From NCBI RefSeq assembly GCF_000708265.2, contig NZ_JCKI01000002.1, forward strand, positions 620,001 to 684,000: a stretch of 64,000 bases of DNA. Reading direction: 5' to 3'. Positions 56,901-64,000 of the stretch are shown here, piece by piece. The position numbers were made by a program, and so were the translations under genes. This DNA is from Pedobacter sp. R20-19. GTDB taxonomy: Bacteria; Bacteroidota; Bacteroidia; Sphingobacteriales; Sphingobacteriaceae. Under the pieces are notes generated by a model, which did not search any database, was not told the origin of the DNA, and worked only from the letters and a program-made list of their open reading frames with translations. Within the stretch, counting starts at the first letter, position 1. Every line of letters starts with the position of its first letter.

Positions 56901-57341
56901 AATAAAGTTTTCTCTGTGAAAGAAGTGTACGCCACCAGGTTAGGTTTAATGAAAAGTACCTTGCCAGGGCGTGAAAATGGCTTAACGATTTCAGGCGTAG
57001 ATCAGGCAGGAAATCCTTATTCAGCCTTAATTCCAGTAAGTGATTTAAGGGCTTATTACAACGATATGCGGAACTATTCTGAACTGTTCGTTCATGATGG
57101 TGGATTTGTAAAACTTCGTCAGGCCATTATCTCCTACAACATTCCAGTTAAAAAACTGGATTTCTTGAAGGTGCAATCGGCCAGCATTTCCTTCGTGGCT
57201 CGTAATATTTTAACGTTTTACAAACAAACCGACAACTTCGATCCTGAATCAAGTTATTCAAACGGCAATGCGCAGGGTTTTGAATCAATCGGGTTGCCTA
57301 GAACACGCACCTTCGGGATGAATTTAATGGTTAAATTTTAA
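53931..57341 (+). CDS. SusC/RagA TonB-linked outer membrane protein with STN domain
   Basis: A 1,136-residue outer membrane transporter. After a signal peptide (about 1-28) comes an N-terminal STN signalling domain (about 45-120, [20 protein letters not shown]), a carboxypeptidase-D-like domain (about 128-215), the plug (about 220-345, [17 protein letters not shown] and [36 protein letters not shown]), and the beta-barrel to the C-terminal Phe. The STN domain contacts FecR. It forms the glycan importer with the SusD lipoprotein, whose start overlaps its stop by one base. Import is TonB-driven. Confidence 0.95.
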   Translation: [1136 protein letters not shown]

Positions 57342-58885
57342 TGCTTAAAAAAATGAAAATGTACGCTAAAAAATATAAAGCAGCCATCTGCGCATTATTG
57401 TTCAGTGCCATCCTGCCTTCCTGTACAAAAGATTTTCAGGAAATCAATACCGATCCTGAAGCATCGGCCAATATACAGCCCGCATTTGTTTTTACCAAAG
57501 CGCTGTACGATGGCGCTAAAAATAACCTGACCTTATTACTGGGTACCATGCAATACACCACCAGCTTTAATGATGTGGCTGGTTTTGGATCGAAGTATGT
57601 GTCCAGTCAGAGTCAGCAATCTTCAGCACAGTTTAGTAACGCTTACTACCAGGAAATAAATGAAATTACATTGGTGATTGATGCCGTAAAAGCCAATCCT
57701 GATCAGGTGAATTTATTGGCTGCAGCCCGGATCTGGAGAGCATATTGTTTTGCCAGGACCACTGATTTGTATGGTGATATTCCCTATACTGAAGCTGCGC
57801 AAGGATATACCAGTGCCAACTATAAACCTGCTTACGATGCTCAAAGAGCCATTTATCTTGATCTGTTAAAAGAATTGGAAGAATCTGCATTAAGCCTGAA
57901 TGCTGCAAAAACTACATTCGGTCAGGCAGATTTGATATATGCCGGAAATACGACCAAGTGGAAAAAATTTGCTTATTCTTTAATGTTGCGTTTAGGGATG
58001 CGGTTAACTAAAGTAGATATTGTGCTGGCTGAAAGCTGGGTTAAAAAAGCCATTGCTGGTGGTGTGATTACCGATGATGCCGACATTGCCAAAATTTCAT
58101 ACATGAGCGCTGGTCAGGACATTAACAAAAATCCAATCGCTTTAACGCTTTACAACGGAGATTACATCAAAGCAGATGGAACGAGTAACCAGGAAGGCGG
58201 TAAATACCAGAATACCTTCATCACTTATATGAAAACGAATAAAGATCCGCGTTTGGGGATTTTATCTGTAGTGTATGTGAATGGAGTAGCTGATACTACT
58301 ATGGCCATTCAAAAAGGAATGCCGGCAACTTTTAGTTCAAAACCTGCTGATTTTGTAACCTATTCAGAACCGAACCAGAAGACCGTGCTGGCCTTAGGTG
58401 GAGCAAAATTAATTTACACTACAGCAGAAACCGATTTCTTGTTGGCTGAAGCCAATTTGCGTGGCTGGTATGCGGCAGGTAATGCGGCTGCCCTTTATGA
58501 AGCCGGCATCAGGGCAGCGATGAAACAGTGGGCCATCATCGTGCCTGCGGATGGAATCATCAGCGATCTGCAAATTAATACCTATATCAAATACCATCCA
58601 TTTAACACAGCAGGAACGTTTGAACAGAAAATGCAACAAATTTATACAGAATACTGGCTGGCTATATTTCCTGATGCCCAGGAAGCTTTTGCGAGCTATC
58701 GCAGAACGGGATACCCGGCTTTGGTTCCGGTGGTGTATGTAGGTAATGCTACAGGAGGCCGAATCTTTAGAAGGATGTTGTACCCGCTTTCTGAGCAAAA
58801 TTTAAACCGGGCCTCACTAGACGCAGCCATCGCCAGGCAAGGTTCTGATGATTTCATGACCAGGATCTGGTGGGATAAATTGTAG
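57341..58885 (+). CDS. SusD/RagB glycan-binding lipoprotein
   Basis: A 514-residue outer-membrane lipoprotein. The lipobox is in LPSCTKDFQEINTDPE, followed by the SusD fold with tetratricopeptide-like helices and motifs such as YCFARTTDLYGDIPYTEA, RLGILSV and ARQGSDDFMTRIWWDKL at the end. It acts as the lid over SusC and binds the target glycan. Its start overlaps the SusC stop, so they are translationally coupled. Specificity cannot be read from sequence; the enzymes that follow suggest fucosylated, N-acetylhexosamine-containing glycans. Confidence 0.94.
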   Translation: MLKKMKMYAKKYKAAICALLFSAILPSCTKDFQEINTDPEASANIQPAFVFTKALYDGAKNNLTLLLGTMQYTTSFNDVAGFGSKYVSSQSQQSSAQFSNAYYQEINEITLVIDAVKANPDQVNLLAAARIWRAYCFARTTDLYGDIPYTEAAQGYTSANYKPAYDAQRAIYLDLLKELEESALSLNAAKTTFGQADLIYAGNTTKWKKFAYSLMLRLGMRLTKVDIVLAESWVKKAIAGGVITDDADIAKISYMSAGQDINKNPIALTLYNGDYIKADGTSNQEGGKYQNTFITYMKTNKDPRLGILSVVYVNGVADTTMAIQKGMPATFSSKPADFVTYSEPNQKTVLALGGAKLIYTTAETDFLLAEANLRGWYAAGNAAALYEAGIRAAMKQWAIIVPADGIISDLQINTYIKYHPFNTAGTFEQKMQQIYTEYWLAIFPDAQEAFASYRRTGYPALVPVVYVGNATGGRIFRRMLYPLSEQNLNRASLDAAIARQGSDDFMTRIWWDKL

Positions 58886-58886
58886 A

Positions 58887-58906
58887 GCCCGCAGGGCGGG
58901 GTGTTT
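58887..58906. repeat. palindromic repeat B, inverted copy
   Basis: GCCCGCAGGGCGGGGTGTTT, the reverse complement of which matches AAACACCCCGCCTTGCAGGC at 40069 in 18 of 20 bases. It starts one base after the SusD stop codon. Confidence 0.7.
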
Positions 58907-58914
58907 ATGGAATT

Positions 58915-58962
58915 AGTCATCGGATGAATACCAGGCTAGGTACAAATATTCATCCGATGACT
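58915..58962. repeat. palindromic repeat C, copy 2
   Basis: AGTCATCGGATGAATA and TATTCATCCGATGACT form a perfect 16-bp stem around a 16-base loop. The core CGGATGAATA/TATTCATCCG is shared with 43463-43497, and both loops contain AGGCTA/AGGCT. It may attenuate transcription between susD and the enzyme genes. Confidence 0.75.
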
Positions 58963-58990
58963 ACATGAATATTAAGGAGCCTTGCTTTGA

Positions 58991-59043
58991 AAGATTGCTT
59001 CACCCCGATAACACAAAGCCTGGACTTCAGTTCGCAATGACGA
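58991..59043. repeat. degenerate GATTGCTTC...CGCAATGACG repeat
   Basis: GATTGCTTC near the start and TTCGCAATGACG near the end are the arms of an interspersed repeat type familiar from several bacterial groups. Here the middle is diverged and only the outer ATTGC/GCAAT pair is clearly inverted. No gene lies in 58886-59098. Confidence 0.45.
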
Positions 59044-59098
59044 CCCCAAATAAAACAATAACCTTTACAAAATTGATTTACAATACTTAATAAGCAAT

Positions 59099-60730
59099 AT
59101 GTACCGATTACTCATCCTTTGCCTGCTTTTTACAGGAACCGTTTATGCACAAAAAAACGATGTGGTGGAAGACGAAACTTCCAGCACATACAATTTAAAT
59201 AAGCCCGAACGGGAAGAATGGTTAAGAAATACAGGTGCAGGTTTATTTATCCATTTTAATGTAGATGCGCAACTTGGCATTGTAATCAGCCACTCGCTGG
59301 TGGGTGCTTCTGATGATTACACGGAACGTTACTTTAATGAACTCCCTAAAACTTTTAATCCTTCTTCCTTCAATCCGAAAGAGGTAGCTGAGCTGGCCAA
59401 GCTGGCGGGGATGAAATACATTGTTTTTACAACTAAGCATCACGCAGGCTTTTGCTTCTGGGATACCAAAACAACCGATTTTAACATCACCAATACCCCT
59501 TATAAAAAAGATTTACTCAAAGAATTTGTAAAGGCTACCCGTGATGCAGGTTTGGATGTCGGTTTTTATTTTTCGCCCGAAGATTTCAATTTCCTTTACA
59601 AACACAAAATCCCAATCAGCAGGAATATTACCAATCTGGATGCGGCAACCACAAAAGAATATGCAGAATATAACCGCAGGCAAACAGAAGAACTGATGCA
59701 GAACTATGGCAAAATCGATGTGCTGTTTATTGATGGCGATCCGAAGGAAACCGTGAAGGAAACTGCATGGAAAATGCAACCTGATATTCTAATTACCAGA
59801 GGTGCTATTTTAACTCCTGAGCAAACCCTGCCAGGTGCAAAGATCACTCAACCCTGGTTATCTCCGGTAACTATCGGAACCGCATGGCAATATCAGCCTA
59901 CTAATGAAAGGTATAAATCAGGTTCGCAATTGATTGATTTGCTGATAGAAGCCAGATCGAAGGGAGGATCATTGTTATTAAATATAGGGCCGAAGCCAAG
60001 TGGCGCCTTAGCCACCGAGCAGGAAGACCGTTTACGCGAAATGGCCGGCTGGTATTTCATCAATCATGAAGCAATGGATGATGTACGCAGTTGGGTAGTC
60101 AGCAAAGAAAATAATATTTATTTTACTCAGAAAGCGCCGGGCACTTTATTTGCCATCGTCATGGATTCAAAGGACTGGAAAGAAGGTGAACGTAGAAACT
60201 TCTTTTTAAAATCAGCAAAGGCAACTGCAAATACCAAAATCAGTGTGTTGGGCCAAAACAGTAAAATCATGGAGTATAAGCCTGATTTAGATGTTTCTTC
60301 CAGGTTTAAACAAACCGGCAATGGTTTGGAGTTATCGGTAGTGAAAGCCCAGCGTATTTATGATGATCACCGCTGGCCAAATCCGGTCGTGATTAAAATA
60401 GAAAATGTAGCACCTGTTTTTGCAGAGGCAGCCATGGTACAAACAGGTAATGCTAAAGCCAATAGCGGTGTGGCTACCCTGAATGGCAAAATATTAAACT
60501 ATACACAAGTTAAACCAGGCCGGGCAAAATTTTACTATCGCCCATACCGCGGACAAGTGGAAACGCTTTATGCTGAAGAATGGAAAATGAGCCCATGGGT
60601 AACCATTAAAGCTGATGGAACATTTTTAGGGACAATAAAATTGCCGAAGGGTTCGTACGAATACAAAGCCGTAGCAGAACAGCAAAATGTAGTGATAGAA
60701 GGAGAAAATAAAGTTTTAAATCTACCTTAG
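59099..60730 (+). CDS. alpha-L-fucosidase, GH29
   Basis: A 543-residue exported enzyme with signal peptide ending in VYAQ. The GH29 barrel (about 30-360) has WLRNTGAGLFIHFNVDAQLG, YIVFTTKHHAGFCFWDTKTTDF, and the nucleophile D212 in VLFIDGDPKE, then SLLLNIGPKPSGAL. A C-terminal beta-sandwich follows to the end. It releases alpha-linked fucose by retaining hydrolysis. It shares the PUL with a GH20 hexosaminidase, which starts four bases after its stop. Confidence 0.9.
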   Translation: MYRLLILCLLFTGTVYAQKNDVVEDETSSTYNLNKPEREEWLRNTGAGLFIHFNVDAQLGIVISHSLVGASDDYTERYFNELPKTFNPSSFNPKEVAELAKLAGMKYIVFTTKHHAGFCFWDTKTTDFNITNTPYKKDLLKEFVKATRDAGLDVGFYFSPEDFNFLYKHKIPISRNITNLDAATTKEYAEYNRRQTEELMQNYGKIDVLFIDGDPKETVKETAWKMQPDILITRGAILTPEQTLPGAKITQPWLSPVTIGTAWQYQPTNERYKSGSQLIDLLIEARSKGGSLLLNIGPKPSGALATEQEDRLREMAGWYFINHEAMDDVRSWVVSKENNIYFTQKAPGTLFAIVMDSKDWKEGERRNFFLKSAKATANTKISVLGQNSKIMEYKPDLDVSSRFKQTGNGLELSVVKAQRIYDDHRWPNPVVIKIENVAPVFAEAAMVQTGNAKANSGVATLNGKILNYTQVKPGRAKFYYRPYRGQVETLYAEEWKMSPWVTIKADGTFLGTIKLPKGSYEYKAVAEQQNVVIEGENKVLNLP

Positions 60731-60733
60731 TTG

Positions 60734-63049
60734 ATGAAGATTGGTATTATGATAAAATTTTCCCAGAAGAATTTCCTTTTCATCAGGCCGATGATATTCG
60801 CCTTCATCCTGACGGTGAGTTTGTTGTTTTGTTCCAAGCTTTTACAAGCACAAGGAGATCACCATTCAGGAATTATACCAAGACCTGCTGAAGAAATTAA
60901 GAAAGAGGGTACATTTATCATTAATCCAGATACGAAGTTATTTTTCGCTAATGGCAGAAAAGTAAATGCCAGCTTCTTTAATCAATACCTGAAGGATTTG
61001 TCAGGATTTTCGCTTCAAACGAGTCGTCAATCAGCATCGCATGGAATTAGTTTTTTGATTGATTCGGCCTCCAATATTCCGACAGAAGGTTATATGTTGG
61101 ATGTATCCCCAAAAAACATTGTGATCAAAGCCAGTGATGAACACGGTTTGTTTTATGGTTTGCAATCACTTACACAGCTGATCAAAAAAAAAGGTAAAAA
61201 GATTTTTGTGGATTCATACCACATTGCAGATGCACCTAGATTTGCTTACCGGGGCATGCACCTGGATGTAGCCCGGCACCTGTTTAGCGTGGCGGCAATA
61301 AAAAAATGGCTTGATCAGCTGGCCTTTTACAAAATCAATACCTTCCATTGGCATTTAACAGATGATCAGGGCTGGCGCATCGAAATTAAAAAATATCCTT
61401 TGCTGCAAAGTGTCTCTGCTTTTAGAAAAGAAACTTTAATCGGCCATAAGCGAACAGATCCACACCTTTTTGATGGAAAAAGATATGGCGGCTATTATAC
61501 TCAGGAAGAAGTTAAAGATGTTGTTGCCTATGCGGCAGACAGGCAAATTACCACCATACCAGAAATTGAAATGCCGGGACATGCACAGGCGGTTTTGGCA
61601 GCCTATCCAAATCTGGGCTGTACAGGCGGCCCATACCAAACGGCTACCTATTGGGGTGTTTTTGAAGATGTTTTCTGTGCAGGTAATGAAGAAACCTTTC
61701 ATTTTTTAGAAGGCGTTATGGATGAAGTGATACCTTTATTTCCTTCAAAATATGTACACATTGGTGGTGATGAATGTCCGAAAACCCGCTGGCACAATTG
61801 CCCGAAATGCCAGAAAAGAATCAGGGATGAAAAGCTAAAAGATGAGCACGAACTGCAATCGTATTTTATCGCAAGGATGGAAAAATACCTCCATACCAAA
61901 GGCAAGAAAATCATTGGCTGGGATGAAATTCTAGAAGGTGGTTTGGCGCCGGATGCAACGGTAATGAGTTGGCGTGGTTTAGAAGGCGGTATTGCTGCAG
62001 CCAAACTCCAACATGATGTCATCATGACGCCGGAGAAATTCGTGTACCTCGATTACTATCAATCGCTCAGTAAAACAGAACCCGTTGCCGCCGGAGGCTA
62101 TTTGCCGCTTCGTAAAATCTATGAATACGAACCCATGCCTGATGAACTCTCTAAATCGGAGCAGCGTTACATCAAAGGGGTACAAGCCAATGCATGGTCG
62201 GAATACCTGAACAGTGCTGCACAAGCGGAGTATATGATTTTTCCCCGCATCATTGCTTTGGCAGAAACAGCATGGTCTAAACCGGAATATAAAAAGTACC
62301 CGGATTTCCTGATCCGCTTAAACCAAAACCTCCGTTTTTTGAAAGGAATTCATTATGCCACTTCATTTAATGAAATTACAGGTGAAAGCGTTAAAAATGC
62401 TTCATCGTTTAAGCTTTCCACTGATCTAAAAAATGCTGAAATCAGGTACACGATCAATGGAACTGATCCCACACCAGGCAGTTTAAAATACATTTCTCCG
62501 GTTCGCATGGAAAAATCCGGAACCCTTAAAGCAAGGCTTTTTAAAGATGGAAAGGCAGCCGGCAAGCTGTACGAACAAATCCTTATAAAAATCCTGGCCA
62601 CCGGAAAAAAAGTAAGTCTTGCACAGCCCGGACAGGGCAATTACCATGTAGATCCACAAATTTTAACCAATGGCGTTCAGGGCTCGCCACTCTACAATAA
62701 TGGCGAATGGCTTGGTTACAGTGGGGTTGATTTTGAGGCTGTTGTAGATTTGGAAGCAGTGCAAACCATCAGTGAAGTAGGGCTGAATACCCTCAATTAC
62801 CAATGGCAAAAAATGCATCCGCCAAAACTACTCACTTTCGAGGTATCTACGGATAACATTAGTTTTAAAGAGGTTTCCAGGCAAACGGTTTTCGGTAAAG
62901 AAGGGATTAACATGGCCAGGCAAAAGCTGAAGGCCATGCCAGCCCGCTATGTAAAAATTAAGGCCAGCAATATCGGGATCATCCCGGATGGCTTTTATGG
63001 CGCAGGCACTAAAGCCTGGCTAATGGTTGACGAAATTATCATCAATTAA
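60734..63049 (+). CDS. beta-N-acetylhexosaminidase, GH20
   Basis: A 771-residue exported enzyme from ATG 60734 (TTG 60731 is also in frame). An N-terminal hydrophobic signal (about 15-40) is followed by the GH20b domain, then the catalytic barrel (about 165-510). The barrel has FHWHLTDDQGWRIEIK, PEIEMPGHAQAVL, the catalytic D346-E347 pair in HIGGDECPK, and GWDEILEGGLAPDATVMSWRG. The C-terminal part carries a chitobiase-type Fn3-like domain and an F5/8 type C-like carbohydrate-binding domain. It removes terminal beta-GlcNAc or GalNAc by substrate-assisted catalysis. The GntP gene begins at the next base. Confidence 0.93.
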   Translation: MKIGIMIKFSQKNFLFIRPMIFAFILTVSLLFCSKLLQAQGDHHSGIIPRPAEEIKKEGTFIINPDTKLFFANGRKVNASFFNQYLKDLSGFSLQTSRQSASHGISFLIDSASNIPTEGYMLDVSPKNIVIKASDEHGLFYGLQSLTQLIKKKGKKIFVDSYHIADAPRFAYRGMHLDVARHLFSVAAIKKWLDQLAFYKINTFHWHLTDDQGWRIEIKKYPLLQSVSAFRKETLIGHKRTDPHLFDGKRYGGYYTQEEVKDVVAYAADRQITTIPEIEMPGHAQAVLAAYPNLGCTGGPYQTATYWGVFEDVFCAGNEETFHFLEGVMDEVIPLFPSKYVHIGGDECPKTRWHNCPKCQKRIRDEKLKDEHELQSYFIARMEKYLHTKGKKIIGWDEILEGGLAPDATVMSWRGLEGGIAAAKLQHDVIMTPEKFVYLDYYQSLSKTEPVAAGGYLPLRKIYEYEPMPDELSKSEQRYIKGVQANAWSEYLNSAAQAEYMIFPRIIALAETAWSKPEYKKYPDFLIRLNQNLRFLKGIHYATSFNEITGESVKNASSFKLSTDLKNAEIRYTINGTDPTPGSLKYISPVRMEKSGTLKARLFKDGKAAGKLYEQILIKILATGKKVSLAQPGQGNYHVDPQILTNGVQGSPLYNNGEWLGYSGVDFEAVVDLEAVQTISEVGLNTLNYQWQKMHPPKLLTFEVSTDNISFKEVSRQTVFGKEGINMARQKLKAMPARYVKIKASNIGIIPDGFYGAGTKAWLMVDEIIIN

Positions 63050-64000
63050 ATGACTATACTCATCGTTATTCTGTGCATTGCACTGCTCATCATACTTATT
63101 TCTGCCTTTAAGGTGAATGCCTTTCTGGCTTTTCTGGCGGTATCATTTCTTGCTGCTTTAGCATTAGGCTTGCCACCTGCAAAAATTCCCTCGATGATTG
63201 AAAAGGGGATGGGCGACGTTCTAGGCTCACTGGCCATTGTTATTATTGCGGGAGCCATGCTGGGTAAACTGGTGGCTGAAAGCGGTGCCGCGCAAAAAAT
63301 AGCAAAAGTGAGTATGGATGCCTTTGGTCCGAAATATATTCAATGGGCCATGGTGCTTACTGGTTTCCTCATTGGGATTCCGCTTTATTATGGCATCGGT
63401 TTCGTTTTAATGGTGCCGCTCATTTTTTCAGTGGTATATCGGTATAAATTACCAGCCTTATACATTGGCTTGCCCATGCTGGCGGCACTTTCTGTAACGC
63501 ATGGTTTTCTGCCCCCACATCCTTCGCCAGCAGCTTTAGTCATTCAGTTTAATGCTGATATGGGCTTAACGTTACTTTATGGTTTGGCGGTCTCCATTCC
63601 GGCAATCGTAATTGGCGGGCCAATATTTTCGAGAACTTTGAAAGCCATTCCGGCTACTCCATTAGCTTCCTTTAATGCAAAAGACCTGGCTGATGAAGAT
63701 TTACCCAGCGGATTCAAAAGCTTTTTTACGGCCTTGTTGCCTGTGCTCTTATTGGCAGCAGCATCTTTTTTCCCTTTAATTTTAAATGCAGATTCCAAAA
63801 TACTTCCTTACATTTTATTTGCAGGTCATCCTTCGGTGGTTATGCTCCTGGTACTGGTGGTAGCCACCTGGCTTTTGGGCGTATCCGAAGGAAAAAAGAT
63901 CAAAGATATTATGACTATTTACGGCGATGCGATTAAAGATATTGCCCTGATTTTATTGATCATAGCCGGATCTGGTGCACTTAAGCAAGTGCTAACGGAA
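63050..64000 (+). CDS. GntP-family permease (partial, cut by window end)
   Basis: 317 codons of an open frame that runs off the window. It encodes a polytopic membrane permease of the gluconate:H+ symporter (GntP) family, with VIIAGAMLGKLVAESGAAQKIA, the GFLIGIPLYYGIGFVLMVPL span and LSVTHGFLPPHPSPAAL. Family members import sugar acids such as gluconate, fructuronate or related compounds. Its start directly follows the GH20 stop, so it belongs to the PUL transcript. It would import an oxidised sugar or a sugar acid across the inner membrane; the substrate is inferred only loosely. Confidence 0.9.
   Translation, partial: MTILIVILCIALLIILISAFKVNAFLAFLAVSFLAALALGLPPAKIPSMIEKGMGDVLGSLAIVIIAGAMLGKLVAESGAAQKIAKVSMDAFGPKYIQWAMVLTGFLIGIPLYYGIGFVLMVPLIFSVVYRYKLPALYIGLPMLAALSVTHGFLPPHPSPAALVIQFNADMGLTLLYGLAVSIPAIVIGGPIFSRTLKAIPATPLASFNAKDLADEDLPSGFKSFFTALLPVLLLAAASFFPLILNADSKILPYILFAGHPSVVMLLVLVVATWLLGVSEGKKIKDIMTIYGDAIKDIALILLIIAGSGALKQVLTE

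Overview
The window looks like chromosomal DNA of a Bacteroidota member, most likely Sphingobacteriaceae (Pedobacter-like). The reasons are SusC/SusD with an ECF sigma/FecR pair, TAnnTTTG-type -7 promoter elements, no Shine-Dalgarno pattern, many AraC and Crp/Fnr regulators, a CzcA-TolC fusion, and moderate to low G+C. The genus is an inference; there is no rRNA to confirm it.

Layout. 0.4-0.9 kb: small membrane protein and tRNA-Leu(CAA). 1.6-8.8 kb: sbcD, an sbcC split by an in-frame TAA, and a 741-residue zinc-hook ABC ATPase carrying an RloC/PrrC-like anticodon-nuclease triad, followed by a decayed coding fragment. 9.5-16 kb: aldo-keto reductase, SDR, three AraC-type regulators and small membrane or secreted proteins. 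16.4-20 kb: two-component system, PAP2 phosphatase and a deletion scar joining the start of a TolC gene to the end of an RND pump gene. 20-27 kb (minus strand): a sulfur cluster with DsrE, TsdA-like dihaem cytochrome, two YeeE/YedE half-transporters, Usp, rhodanese, metallo-beta-lactamase-rhodanese, TauE/SafE and a Crp/Fnr regulator. Two promoters in it carry identical GTGAC-N4-GTCAC operators with identical geometry. 27-33 kb (minus): CusB-type adaptor, CzcA-TolC fusion and a small acidic/His protein; then a VIT1/CCC1 remnant. 33.7-35.6 kb: an RsbQ-like hydrolase directly upstream of a PAS histidine kinase. 36-49 kb: GH31, VOC, PAP2, sterol desaturase-type hydroxylase, two divergent Crp/Fnr regulators, SDR, Usp, Pit phosphate transporter, esterase, SGNH hydrolase, phytase-like lipoprotein and a membrane protein. 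50.5-64 kb: GH43 and a polysaccharide utilisation locus (ECF sigma, FecR, SusC with STN domain, SusD, GH29 fucosidase, GH20 hexosaminidase, GntP permease cut by the window end).

Working together. The sulfur genes plausibly oxidise thiosulfate and persulfides and export sulfite, under the local Crp/Fnr protein, whose recognition helix matches the GTGA half-site. The PUL would import and trim fucose- and N-acetylhexosamine-containing glycans under ECF/FecR/TonB signalling. Dispersed palindromic repeats sit between several genes. The main candidates for something new are the anticodon-nuclease-like gene beside a broken sbcC, the sulfur regulon operators, and the RsbQ-like/PAS-kinase pair.
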